The notes beneath the pieces were generated by a model, which ran no database searches, was not told the DNA's origin, and was given only the letters and a program-made list of their open reading frames with translations. 64,000 bases of DNA from Ditibartonella apihabitans (GTDB taxonomy: Bacteria; Pseudomonadota; Alphaproteobacteria; Rhizobiales; Rhizobiaceae), in NCBI RefSeq assembly GCF_002007485.1, contig NZ_CP015820.1, positions 620,001-684,000 on the forward strand, written 5' to 3'. Made by a program: the position numbers and the translations under genes. Shown piece by piece: positions 11,675-20,019 of this stretch. How positions within the stretch are numbered: the stretch's first letter is position 1; the number at the start of each line of letters is the position of its first letter.

Positions 11675-12244
11675 ATGAAACGTTTACTCTGTTCCTTTTT
11701 TGTGGCCGGTTTACTTTGTTCTACTTTATCAGCCGCCGCCGCTAATGATAAGGGGGGCAGGCCCAATGCCGCGACGTTGCCGAATGGTGCATCGTCGTTG
11801 ACTGAAACCTATGGGTTGTGGACCGTCAATTGTGCCATACAAAATGGCGAAAAAGCTTGCGCTCTGCTCCGTCAGGAAGTTAACAACCAGAACCAGCCGG
11901 TCATCAGCATGAATGTTTCGACAAATAATAACGGCGATGTTTCCGGTGTTATTGTTGTACCTTTCGGCATTCTGGTTTCCAAACCCGTAAAGCTTCAGGT
12001 TGATGATACCAAGGCGGTTGTCGAAACCGGCGTTCGTACCTGTATGCCTGTCGGTTGCATTGTTCCTGTTGCCTTTGACAAAACGTCAACTCAGGCTTTG
12101 CGCGCTGGTAAACAACTCAATGTCAAAGCAACTTCGGCCGGAAATAATGAACAGCCGCTGGATAATCTCTTCGTGCAGCTTGATGGTTTCGGCCCGGCTC
12201 TTGATCGCTTGAATGCACTAAAAAATAATTCGGCAACTCTATAA
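11675..12244 (+). CDS. ialB: Invasion-associated locus B (IalB) family protein
   Basis: Secreted or outer-membrane-associated protein of the IalB family, implicated in erythrocyte invasion in Bartonella and widespread with unknown role in non-invasive alphaproteobacteria. It has a clear signal peptide (MKRLLCSFFVAGLLCSTLSA, cleavage near AAA at 21-23), then a beta-rich domain containing YGLWTVNCAIQ, paired cysteines (NCAIQNGEKACALL) and RTCMPVGCIVP. Length 189 aa is normal. Separate promoter likely in the 106-bp gap after rppH (TATACA at about 11615). It is followed by a bidirectional terminator. Confidence 0.93.
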   Translation: MKRLLCSFFVAGLLCSTLSAAAANDKGGRPNAATLPNGASSLTETYGLWTVNCAIQNGEKACALLRQEVNNQNQPVISMNVSTNNNGDVSGVIVVPFGILVSKPVKLQVDDTKAVVETGVRTCMPVGCIVPVAFDKTSTQALRAGKQLNVKATSAGNNEQPLDNLFVQLDGFGPALDRLNALKNNSATL

Positions 12245-12266
12245 TCATTCGCTCACTATGATTTGG

Positions 12267-12291
12267 AAAAATGGCTCGTTCGAGCCATTTT
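12267..12291. terminator. Bidirectional terminator between ialB and the metal ATPase
   Basis: AAAATGGCTCG-TT-CGAGCCATTTT is a perfect 11-bp inverted repeat with TATTTTTT following on the plus strand and A-rich sequence on the other side. The right arm overlaps the ATPase stop codon (12290-12292), so one hairpin ends both convergent genes. Confidence 0.85.
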
Positions 12292-14728
12292 ATTTTTTGA
12301 ATAATAAAAGCCGCAAAGCATTGAGTGTGACGAGAACAGTCGCTCCGGTATCGGCCATAACAGCAAGCCAAAGTCCTGTAATGCCGAAGATTGTTGTCAG
12401 AAGAAAAATCAACTTCAAACCGAGCGCTATGGCAACATTTTCCTTGATATTCAACATGGTAGCTCGGGCAAGCGAAATCAGTGTCGGTATATCGCTCACG
12501 CGGTTGCGCAATATGGCTGCATCGGCTGTTTCCAATGCCACATCGGTTCCCGAGCCCATGGCAATGCCGACATTTGCCGCTGCCAGTGCCGGTGCATCAT
12601 TGATACCATCGCCCACCATAGCAACAATATGATTTTTGCCAAGTTCCTTGATGGCTTCCACTTTCATGCCCGGCATCAATTCCGCTTTGACTGCAAGCCC
12701 GAGTTTTCTTGCAATGGCTTCTCCGGTCTGTTTATTGTCACCGGTCAGCATAACGGCTTCAATGTTCAACCGGCGGAGTTCTTCCAAAGCCGCGAGCGCA
12801 TCGTCCCGTGGCTCGTCGCGCATTGCAATAACGCCGATTGCCTTACCATCATGATGAACAACGACGACGGTTTTTCCTTCGCTTTCGAATTTGTCAGCAC
12901 TTTTTTGCAATGTTTGGCCGATAACACCGTAATCGCCTGAAAATCTCGGTGCTCCGATGAAAACCGGCTTGCCTTTCCATTCGGCAATAATACCTTTACC
13001 GGCAACGGCTTTGACATCTTTCACCGAAACGGCTTCGATTTTCCGTTTTCCGCTTTCGGTGATAATGGCAACAGCAAGCGGGTGGCTCGATTCCCGTTCC
13101 AAAGCAACGGCAAGTTGCAATACCTCGTTTTCCGAATATTCGGTTGCAACAACATCTGTGACAACAGGTGTGCCTTTGGTCAAAGTACCGGTTTTATCGA
13201 ATGTTATACAATCGACCTTCGATAAAGTCTCGACCACGTTCCCGCCCTTGACAAGAAGACCATGACGGGTGCCGGTCGAAAGTCCGGATGCAATAGCTGC
13301 CGGTACAGAAATAACAAGCGCACAAGGGCAACCGATCAATAATAGAGCCAATCCGCGATAGGTCCATTCTCTCCATTGCCCGTCAAAGAGTGGAGGGATG
13401 ATGGCGACGAGGATAGCGATACCGACGATAATTGGCATATAGACTTTAGAAAAAGCATCGATGAAACGTTCTGTCGGGGCTTTCGCATCCTGTGCTTCTT
13501 CGACAAGCGAGATGATGCGTGCAATGGTATTATCGGAGGGCTTGGTTTCCACACGAATACGCAATGTTGATTCATTGTTGATGGAGCCGGCGAAAACCTT
13601 GCTGTTGATTGTCTTTGTTACGGGAATCGATTCGCCTGTAATCGGCGATTCATCTACACCGGAGGTTCCCTCAATAACAACGCCGTCTGCCGGCAAACGA
13701 TCGCCCGGTCTTGCAAGAACAATATCGTCAATTTGAAGGCTTTCGGCAGGGACTTCTTCAAGCTTGCCATTGACTTCTTTCCAAGCGGTTTTAGGCGCAA
13801 GCTTGCTTAATGACTTGATGCCCGCACGTGCATGACCTGTTGCAACTCCCTCAAGCACTTCGCCAACACAAAAGAGAAAGACAACCACGGCTGCTTCCTG
13901 GGTTGCATTAATGAAAATGGCACCGATAGCCGCAATTGTCATCAGCATTTCAATCGTAAAGGGACTGCCATTTTTCAATGCGGCAAACGCCCGTTTTGCA
14001 ACCGGAAGAAGTGCAGCGAGTGCGGCAATCGTAAAAAACCAGAATGACAAATGTGGTAAAAACGTCGATGCAATATATGCAAGAGCAAGGAGAACACCGG
14101 ACAAGATCGCCGCTTGGCCTTTTTGTGTTTGATACCAGTATTTTTCTTCTTGTTGTTCAAGCGGCTGGTCATTGTCGATTTTATGCAGGCGATAACCAAG
14201 CGATGCGACTGTCTTTTCTATCTCTTCCGGGCTCACACGGCTTTTATCCGCTTTTAAAGTCAGTCTTTCTCTGGTGAGCGAAACATGGACATTTTCCACG
14301 CCCGACATGCGCTCCAAAGCGGTGGTAATGGTTCTTGCACAGGCTGCGCAATCCATGCCTTCAACCCGCCATAAAGAATCATTTCCCGCCTCTAACCGCG
14401 GGTCATCATCAATGATTTCTTCATCTTCATCATCGTGTTCATGGGAATGATTATGGTGTTCATGTGAATGATCGTGACAATGGTCATCAGAGCAATGATC
14501 ATGCGTGTGTTCATGGTGGTCGTCATGATGATGTCCGGCATGCGCGTGATGTTCGTGATCATGTTCTTTTTTATTTTCGGACGCCGGTTCTGCCTCGGTT
14601 CTACAGTGTGCGGCTTCTATTGACGAAGAGATAATTTCATGATGTTTGTCATCATATCCGGCCTCATTGGCACTATTCTTTTGATGATCATGACCATGTG
14701 GAATAGTTTCTTTTTCGACTTCAGCCAT
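12290..14728 (-). CDS. zntA: Zn2+/Cd2+/Pb2+-translocating P1B-type ATPase (ZntA-like)
   Basis: Exports divalent soft metals across the inner membrane using ATP. From the ATG at 14728 (AGGAGA 9 bases upstream) the protein is 812 aa: a His/Asp/Glu-rich N-terminus (about 55-100, dozens of His), one HMA domain with GMDCAAC near 124-130, eight membrane segments, the CPC motif (LIGCPCALVIS), phosphorylation site DKTGTLTKGT, HP pair (ESSHPLAVA), and [10 protein letters not shown]. The C-terminal ADTGATVLVTLNALRLL is typical of the Zn/Cd/Pb class rather than copper pumps. An in-frame extension to 14779 exists but lacks a better ribosome site. Divergent from the merR gene, whose operator overlaps the likely promoter. 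Confidence 0.93.
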   Translation of the reverse strand: MAEVEKETIPHGHDHQKNSANEAGYDDKHHEIISSSIEAAHCRTEAEPASENKKEHDHEHHAHAGHHHDDHHEHTHDHCSDDHCHDHSHEHHNHSHEHDDEDEEIIDDDPRLEAGNDSLWRVEGMDCAACARTITTALERMSGVENVHVSLTRERLTLKADKSRVSPEEIEKTVASLGYRLHKIDNDQPLEQQEEKYWYQTQKGQAAILSGVLLALAYIASTFLPHLSFWFFTIAALAALLPVAKRAFAALKNGSPFTIEMLMTIAAIGAIFINATQEAAVVVFLFCVGEVLEGVATGHARAGIKSLSKLAPKTAWKEVNGKLEEVPAESLQIDDIVLARPGDRLPADGVVIEGTSGVDESPITGESIPVTKTINSKVFAGSINNESTLRIRVETKPSDNTIARIISLVEEAQDAKAPTERFIDAFSKVYMPIIVGIAILVAIIPPLFDGQWREWTYRGLALLLIGCPCALVISVPAAIASGLSTGTRHGLLVKGGNVVETLSKVDCITFDKTGTLTKGTPVVTDVVATEYSENEVLQLAVALERESSHPLAVAIITESGKRKIEAVSVKDVKAVAGKGIIAEWKGKPVFIGAPRFSGDYGVIGQTLQKSADKFESEGKTVVVVHHDGKAIGVIAMRDEPRDDALAALEELRRLNIEAVMLTGDNKQTGEAIARKLGLAVKAELMPGMKVEAIKELGKNHIVAMVGDGINDAPALAAANVGIAMGSGTDVALETADAAILRNRVSDIPTLISLARATMLNIKENVAIALGLKLIFLLTTIFGITGLWLAVMADTGATVLVTLNALRLLLFKK

Positions 14729-14887
14729 GGGTCTGTCTCCTGTTTTGGCTTTTCCGTCATGCAGCGAAAATCTCGACACTCGAAAATTGATGAGCGTTGA
14801 ATTTCGTCGTTAAAATTTGGCTCTCGAAATCCGCCAACTGAAATTTCAAAAAAGGACATTTCCGATGGTGGAATTCATTGTCGAATA

Positions 14888-14920
14888 ATTATATAATTCC
14901 TGTAGTAACTACAGCTTCAA
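14888..14920 (-). promoter_or_regulatory. MerR-type promoter/operator for the metal ATPase
   Basis: On the minus strand: -35 TTGAAG (14915-14920), then the perfect dyad CTGTAG-TTA-CTACAG (14900-14914) directly abutting it, then TATATA/TATAAT as -10. Depending on the -10 chosen the spacer is 19 to 21 bp, longer than 17, the hallmark of promoters that MerR proteins activate by untwisting DNA. The dyad lies 14 bases before the merR start on the other strand, so the regulator may also control itself. Confidence 0.8.
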
Positions 14921-14928
14921 GAGGAAAA

Positions 14929-15348
14929 ATGCAGAAAATTTATTTTTCAATTGGCGAACTTTCAAAACATAGCGGCTGCAATATAGAAACCATCCGTTAT
15001 TATGGAAAAATTGGCCTCCTAGACGAGCCTGAGCGTACAGAAGGCAATCAGCGCCGTTATGTCGAAGCTGATTACAAGCGCCTATTGTTTATTTTAAGAG
15101 CCAGAAATCTTGGCTTTTCTATTGAAGCCATCCGCCAGCTTATAGCATTATCCAAACATCCGGATGATCCATGCGGGGAAGCGGATACCATTGCCCATAA
15201 GCAACTTGCAGAAACACGTATGAAAATTGCACGATTGAAAATTCTGGAAAAAGAGCTGGAGAGGATTACAAAGCCGTGCGTCGGCCACAAAATACATGAA
15301 TGCAAGGTTATTGAAAGCCTCGCGGATACAAGCTCTCTTCAAGCATGA
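14929..15348 (+). CDS. MerR-family heavy-metal-responsive regulator (ZntR/CadR-like)
   Basis: Metal-sensing activator, presumably of the divergent ATPase gene. The start is ATG 14929 with AGAGG upstream (MQKIYFSIGELSKHSG); an upstream TTG frame would add 17 unlikely residues and run over the operator. The winged helix-turn-helix covers 1-75 (IGELSKHSGCNIETIRYYGKIGLL), followed by the dimerisation helix. Candidate metal-binding cysteines are in DDPCGEADT and the C-terminal KPCVGHKIHEC, a pattern nearer zinc/cadmium/lead sensors than CueR. 139 aa is normal for the family. Confidence 0.9.
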   Translation: MQKIYFSIGELSKHSGCNIETIRYYGKIGLLDEPERTEGNQRRYVEADYKRLLFILRARNLGFSIEAIRQLIALSKHPDDPCGEADTIAHKQLAETRMKIARLKILEKELERITKPCVGHKIHECKVIESLADTSSLQA

Positions 15349-15362
15349 TCGCTTGAAGAGAG
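15333..15362 (+). terminator. Hairpin terminator at the end of merR
   Basis: CTCTCTTCAAGC (15333-15344) and GCTTGAAGAGAG (15351-15362) form a perfect 12-bp stem with loop ATGATC, followed by AATTTTATTGATTTTT. The stem includes the merR stop codon. It lies between merR and the convergent metal-chaperone gene. Confidence 0.75.
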
Positions 15363-15376
15363 AATTTTATTGATTT

Positions 15377-15589
15377 TTACAAGGCTTGAGGCGTATAGCC
15401 TTCTTCCTTCATAATGTCGGCCAAACTTGCCTTGTCGGCCACACCTTTGACTTTGACGAGATGTTTGTCGAGCTCAATATTGACATCGGCAGACGGATAT
15501 TTTTCTTTGATTGCATTGGTGATTGTTTTTACACAATGCCCGCATGTCATATCTTCTACCTTGAACAAGCTTGTGTTTTGATCAGACAT
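15377..15589 (-). CDS. Heavy-metal-associated domain protein (CopZ-like metallochaperone)
   Basis: A stand-alone 70-aa HMA domain: beta-alpha-beta start FKVEDMTCGHCVKTITNAI with the metal site MTCGHC at 14-19, and the usual end EEGYTPQ. Such proteins carry Cu(I) or other soft metals to P-type ATPases in the cytoplasm. It is convergent with merR and next to the zinc-type ATPase; a copper-type ATPase lies at the far window end, so its client is not obvious. The start ATG has AGGAA upstream on the minus strand. Confidence 0.88.
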   Translation of the reverse strand: MSDQNTSLFKVEDMTCGHCVKTITNAIKEKYPSADVNIELDKHLVKVKGVADKASLADIMKEEGYTPQAL

Positions 15590-15701
15590 TTTTATATTCC
15601 TTTGCCTATTGACTATTTACTATAATATGAGGGGTTCCTATAGGGTAAGGTCAAGGGCGGGGGGTTGTTTATTTTTATAAAGCCCGTAAAACAGGAAAAA
15701 G

Positions 15702-17039
15702 ATGAAGTCTGCACGTAATTTGAATAGTGATGACATACGCACGCTGGCGCTTGCCTCTTTGGGGGGAGCACTCGAGTTCTATGACTTCATTATATTTGTG
15801 TTTTTTACAGCCGAAATTTCCCATACGGTTCTCCCGTCAGAAATGTCGCCTTGGCTGGCCACAACGTGGACCTATGGCATATTTGCCGCCGGTTATCTGA
15901 TGCGGCCCATCGGGGGAGTCGTCATGGCACATCTTGGCGATAAACTTGGGCGCAAGCGTATTTTTACGTTCTCGGTCCTTTTGATGTCGCTTGCAACCTT
16001 GGGCATGGCTTTTGTGCCGACCTATAACCATTTCGGTATTCTTTCTCCGCTTATTCTTTTGGCCTGCCGGATGATGCAAGGGTTGGCCGTCGGCGGCGAA
16101 GTTCCCGGTGCATGGACATTTGTAGCCGAGCATGTTCCGGAGCGTCACGTGGGGCTTTCAACAGGTGTTCTCACCTCCGGTCTTTCTCTCGGCATTCTGA
16201 TCGGTTCTTTTATTGCTTTTGCGATCAATCATATTGTTCATAACAATGTTTTGCCGTGGCCTGAAAATGTAACCGATTTTTGGGGCTGGAGAGTTGCCTT
16301 CATCATTGGCGGGATTTTCGGGCTGATTGCTGTCTGGCTCAGGCGCTTTCTGGAAGAAACGCCAATATTCAAAGAACTGAAAAGGAAAAAAGCTCTATCC
16401 AAAGAAATTCCTTTGAAAGTAGTTTTGACGAAATATCTGGGAAGCGTTGTCGTAGCAGTTCTTTTGACATGGACTTTATCGGCAACAATTATGATTAGTA
16501 CCTTGCTCACCCCGAACTATATGAAAGCTGCGCCTTATAATTATTCGGGTGATATCACCCTTGCGGCCAATTCGATAACCAGTTTTTTTCTCATTCTTGG
16601 AACGCCGGTTGCAGGATTTCTGTGTGACCGCTTCGGTAGCGGCAAGTTTTTTACGTTTTCCGGAATTGTTTTTGCAGTCGTTTCCTACATTTTTTATCAT
16701 TGTGCCGGCTATTCAACGGGCTTGCTCTTTGTGCTTTCGGCTTTTCTCGGTTTTTTCGCCGGCTATGTCGGTTCGGTCGCTTATGTGATTGTTCGTAGTT
16801 TCCCGGCAACAGTGAGGTTTTCCGGTTTGTCTTTTTCTTATAATATTGCCTATGCAGTTTTCGGTGGCTTGACGCCATGGGCAATCAATTTGATGCAACC
16901 GGTTTTTCCCATGTTCCATATGTGGTATCTGATTATCATTTCCCTTCTAGCAAGCCTTGTCGGGCTTTACCTGATTTTTTACGGGGAAAAGAAACAAATG
17001 CCGATAGGGATTGAAGAGCTTGAAACAAAGGATTTGTAA
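15702..17039 (+). CDS. MFS transporter, metabolite:H+ symporter (MHS) family
   Basis: Twelve-segment inner-membrane proton symporter of the MHS group (KgtP, ProP, ShiA relatives). Signatures: LGGALEFYDFIIFVF (about 19-33), the loop 2-3 motif HLGDKLGRKRIF (about 75-86), and QGLAVGGEVPGAW in segment 4. The substrate, probably a carboxylate or small zwitterion, cannot be read from sequence. 445 aa is typical. AGGAAAAAG precedes the ATG. Single gene with its own promoter region. Confidence 0.85.
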   Translation: MKSARNLNSDDIRTLALASLGGALEFYDFIIFVFFTAEISHTVLPSEMSPWLATTWTYGIFAAGYLMRPIGGVVMAHLGDKLGRKRIFTFSVLLMSLATLGMAFVPTYNHFGILSPLILLACRMMQGLAVGGEVPGAWTFVAEHVPERHVGLSTGVLTSGLSLGILIGSFIAFAINHIVHNNVLPWPENVTDFWGWRVAFIIGGIFGLIAVWLRRFLEETPIFKELKRKKALSKEIPLKVVLTKYLGSVVVAVLLTWTLSATIMISTLLTPNYMKAAPYNYSGDITLAANSITSFFLILGTPVAGFLCDRFGSGKFFTFSGIVFAVVSYIFYHCAGYSTGLLFVLSAFLGFFAGYVGSVAYVIVRSFPATVRFSGLSFSYNIAYAVFGGLTPWAINLMQPVFPMFHMWYLIIISLLASLVGLYLIFYGEKKQMPIGIEELETKDL

Positions 17040-17188
17040 TTGCTCCGACCGAAATGTGCATCAAATTCAAAACTTTCCGGTGTTCTCGGCAGTTTTCACG
17101 AAAAGCTTGAATGCTCGTTAAAAAAGTCTTGCTCATCAAATATTTGAATGGCAATTTTGCTGTTCATCGACTTTCGAAGGAATAGAGA

Positions 17189-17482
17189 ATGATTTATGCT
17201 TTGCTATATGTGATAGATCGTGTTTTTGATGTTTATATTTTCATTCTCATTGCGGGCGCTGTATTTTCATGGCTCTATGCGTTTAATATCGTCAATCCGC
17301 ACAACCCGCTGATAGCTGCAATCGGCAATTTTCTTTATCAGATAACCGAACCGGTACTCGCGCCGATCCGGCGTATTCTCCCAAACTTGGGATCAATCGA
17401 TATTTCGCCAATTGTCGTATTGCTGATTATCTATTTTATTCGCACCTTTATGCGGCGCGCCTATGACGGACTCTTTTTCTAA
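17189..17482 (+). CDS. YggT family membrane protein
   Basis: Small inner-membrane protein of 97 aa with two YggT helices (about 10-30 and 70-90) around the conserved [20 protein letters not shown]. The family is linked with osmotic tolerance and cell division, without a proven mechanism. GAAGGAA lies just before the ATG. It stands alone here between two transporter genes. Confidence 0.9.
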   Translation: MIYALLYVIDRVFDVYIFILIAGAVFSWLYAFNIVNPHNPLIAAIGNFLYQITEPVLAPIRRILPNLGSIDISPIVVLLIIYFIRTFMRRAYDGLFF

Positions 17483-17528
17483 ATCCGAACGGTATATGCG
17501 GGATTAAAAAAGTATCCAAAGAAGATGG

Positions 17529-17553
17529 TAAGGGATGTGGTTGGCATCCCTTA
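17529..17553. terminator. Possible bidirectional terminator
   Basis: TAAGGGATG-TGGTTGG-CATCCCTTA, a 9-bp stem between the convergent yggT and MFS genes. The T-rich tail (TTTATG) is short, so efficiency is doubtful. Confidence 0.5.
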
Positions 17554-17577
17554 TTTATGTGATCGTTTCTGCGGCCA

Positions 17578-18861
17578 TTAGTGAACTTTTTTGTTCCGGC
17601 TTAAAAATACTGCACCTAAACACAAAATGTTGGTGAAGATGAGGTAGAAGGCCGGCGAGGCGGGATTGCCGGTGAGCTCCAATATCCATGTAACAACGAT
17701 TTGAGCGGTTCCGCCAAAGAGGGAAATTCCCAAAGCATAAGAGATAGAAAATCCGGTGGCTCGCAATCTTTTCGGGAAACATTCACATAAGAATATAACA
17801 ATTCCGGCACCGCTAATGTTCTGCAAGGCTGTAAAAATGGTAATGACGCCGAAGAACACCCAAATGCTGTTGAATTGGTTGACGAGATAAAGTCCCGGCC
17901 ACAGGATAACGAGCAATATGATGCGGGGAGCAACGATTGTTATTCGCCGTCCGAACCGGTCGGCACAATAACCGCCAATCAATGCAAAAATAACAACCCC
18001 CAACCCGACAACAAAAGTGGCAAGCATCGCAAAATTTTCGCCATAGTGCAGTTCGGTCAGGGCATAAGTCGTTGTGTAATTTAAAAAATATTGCGTAACG
18101 GTACTGCCGGAAAGGACGAATATCCCGATAAAAATCAGAGCACTGTGATGCTCGAATATTTCTTTTAGCAGTCCCTTTGTCGAGTTGTTTTCGGCTTTGT
18201 CTTCAAGTTTTAATGTTTCACCAAGATGGCGACGCATCAAAATTGCAATCGGTAAAATGCAAAGTCCCAGACCAAAAGCAATGCGCCATCCCCAATCGGT
18301 TTGTTGTTGGTGTGTCAGATAAAGGCTTAAGATATAGCCGACCAAACCGGCAGTTATTGCCGCGGCGCCCTGTGCCACAATCTGCCAACTCGCATAGAAA
18401 GCGCGTTTTCCTTCTGGAGCAGCCTCCATGATGAACGTTGTCGCAGGCCCTGCTTCGCCGCCCCAGGCAAGCCCTTGTGCCAATCTGGCAATCACCAGCA
18501 ATATGGGTGCTGCAATTCCGATTTGCTCGTAGCCGGGCAGAAGAATAAGCCCTGCAGTGCCGATTGCCATTAACAACATTGTCAGGATCATTGCGGGTTT
18601 GCGTCCGACCTTGTCGGCATAGGTGCCGATGAGGATTGCCCCCAAGGGGCGGGCTATAAAACCTATGCCGAATGTTGAAACCGACGACATCAGGCTGACA
18701 AACTCGTTGTCAGAAGGAAAAAAAGTTTTCCCGATCATGAAAGCGAATGTTGTGTAGACGATAAAATCGTAAAATTCGACAGCATTACCGATAGCAACAG
18801 CGGCTACATCACCTTTGGTGATGGTGTGGCTTTTTTCAGGGGCTTTTACTGCAGCATCCAT
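17578..18861 (-). CDS. MFS transporter, metabolite:H+ symporter (MHS) family
   Basis: A second MHS-type symporter (427 aa, twelve predicted segments). Signatures: AIGNAVEFYDFIVYTTFAF (about 23-41), TYADKVGRKPAM in loop 2-3, and QGLAWGGEAGPATTF in segment 4. It is only distantly related to the 15702 gene, so this is not a recent duplication. Citrate/proton-type substrates are possible but not shown. The 560-bp region upstream holds its promoter. Confidence 0.85.
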   Translation of the reverse strand: MDAAVKAPEKSHTITKGDVAAVAIGNAVEFYDFIVYTTFAFMIGKTFFPSDNEFVSLMSSVSTFGIGFIARPLGAILIGTYADKVGRKPAMILTMLLMAIGTAGLILLPGYEQIGIAAPILLVIARLAQGLAWGGEAGPATTFIMEAAPEGKRAFYASWQIVAQGAAAITAGLVGYILSLYLTHQQQTDWGWRIAFGLGLCILPIAILMRRHLGETLKLEDKAENNSTKGLLKEIFEHHSALIFIGIFVLSGSTVTQYFLNYTTTYALTELHYGENFAMLATFVVGLGVVIFALIGGYCADRFGRRITIVAPRIILLVILWPGLYLVNQFNSIWVFFGVITIFTALQNISGAGIVIFLCECFPKRLRATGFSISYALGISLFGGTAQIVVTWILELTGNPASPAFYLIFTNILCLGAVFLSRNKKVH

Positions 18862-19423
18862 ACGTCAAAAATCCCGTTGCACTCTCTTTATCGGAATTGG
18901 GCGCCAGTTTTGCACCAATTATTATCAACCTTTTAATCAAAAAGACCGGTTACGGACAGATAACAAAACAAGTTTTTTGGTGCGTAACGGCATTTTGATG
19001 AGGCCTCGCTTTAATAAGCAAAAAATATGATTTGTTCAGCAATTTGTGTGATTATCATTCCAAGCTTATAGGACATTTATACGGGTTGCCAAATCAGCAG
19101 CTTGTCAATAACAAGTTTTTGTCGGCAATTTCTTTTTCGGGACAACGCATAAACAGTCGATCATCGGAATGCCGCTCTCCCATAAGCAGTCAATGACAAT
19201 CACACCCCGTATAAATAAAACTTGTACAAAAAAACCAGGCAGGACATTGTCCCGGAAAAACCAAGCGGGACAGGCTTCAAAGTGGACAAGAGGACAACGG
19301 ACGTGTTGCTGTTAAAACCACTTGCCATGATGCTAAAAAACAACGCCCGACAAAGTTTGACGGGCGCTTTAATCAAATATTTTTAAAGCTGATTGATAGA
19401 AGACTATCAATTATTTCCAAGGA
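18862..19423. other. Non-coding region between MFS gene and ppa
   Basis: No credible ORF. The left part should hold the promoter of the MFS gene at 17578-18861. The right end contains the ppa terminator at 19335-19366. The rest shows no repeat or structure I can name. Confidence 0.4.
19335..19366 (-). terminator. Rho-independent terminator after ppa
   Basis: On the minus strand a CGCCCG/CGGGCG stem (19344-19349 with 19361-19366) is followed by TTGTTTTTT. It lies about 60 bases beyond the ppa stop. Confidence 0.75.
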
Positions 19424-19951
19424 TTATTTTTTAGCGCGCTTGATTGCTTTGTTGATGAGCTCGCGGGCAAAATCCTCATCTTCCCATCCACCAATCTTGA
19501 CCCATTTGCCGGGTTCGAGATCTTTGTAATGCTGGAAGAAATGTTCGACCTGTTTCAAGGTTATTTCCGGCATATCGGCATAGTCGTGAACATCGACATA
19601 ACGTTGTGTCATTTTGGGTGTCGGAACAGCAATGATTTTTTCATCTTTGCCGCCGTCATCTTCCATAATCAAAGCGCCAATCGGACGGCAATTGATAACG
19701 CATCCTGGAACAAGCGGACGGGTGTTAAGAACGAGAACATCAATCGGATCGCCATCTTCCGACAAAGTGTGCGGAACAAAACCGTAATTGCCCGGATAGG
19801 TCATCGGGGTGTAGAGAAAACGATCAACAAACAGCGCACCCGACTTTTTATCCATTTCATATTTGATTGGTTGACCGCCGACCGGCACTTCGATGATAAC
19901 ATTAACATCTTCCGGCGGGTTTTTGCCGATGGGGATCAAATCAATATTCAT
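19424..19951 (-). CDS. ppa: Inorganic pyrophosphatase (family I)
   Basis: Soluble Mg2+-dependent enzyme hydrolysing pyrophosphate to two phosphates, which drives biosynthetic reactions forward. The start at 19951 ([11 protein letters not shown]) has AAGGA 8 bases upstream and gives 175 aa, the normal length; a 12-codon upstream extension is unlikely. Signatures: [21 protein letters not shown] (about 20-40), [11 protein letters not shown] (about 53-63), and the metal site [11 protein letters not shown] (about 66-76). Confidence 0.97.
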   Translation of the reverse strand: MNIDLIPIGKNPPEDVNVIIEVPVGGQPIKYEMDKKSGALFVDRFLYTPMTYPGNYGFVPHTLSEDGDPIDVLVLNTRPLVPGCVINCRPIGALIMEDDGGKDEKIIAVPTPKMTQRYVDVHDYADMPEITLKQVEHFFQHYKDLEPGKWVKIGGWEDEDFARELINKAIKRAKK

Positions 19952-20019
19952 AGAGACATCCTTTCCAGAATAAAAAGAGCCGGACACCTTCTAAAGTATC
20001 CGGCATAAATGGTCAAAAA

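Noticed and set aside
12290-15589. Metal-resistance locus as a mobile island
   Set aside because: No integrase, transposase, flanking repeats or tRNA junction; base composition matches neighbours.
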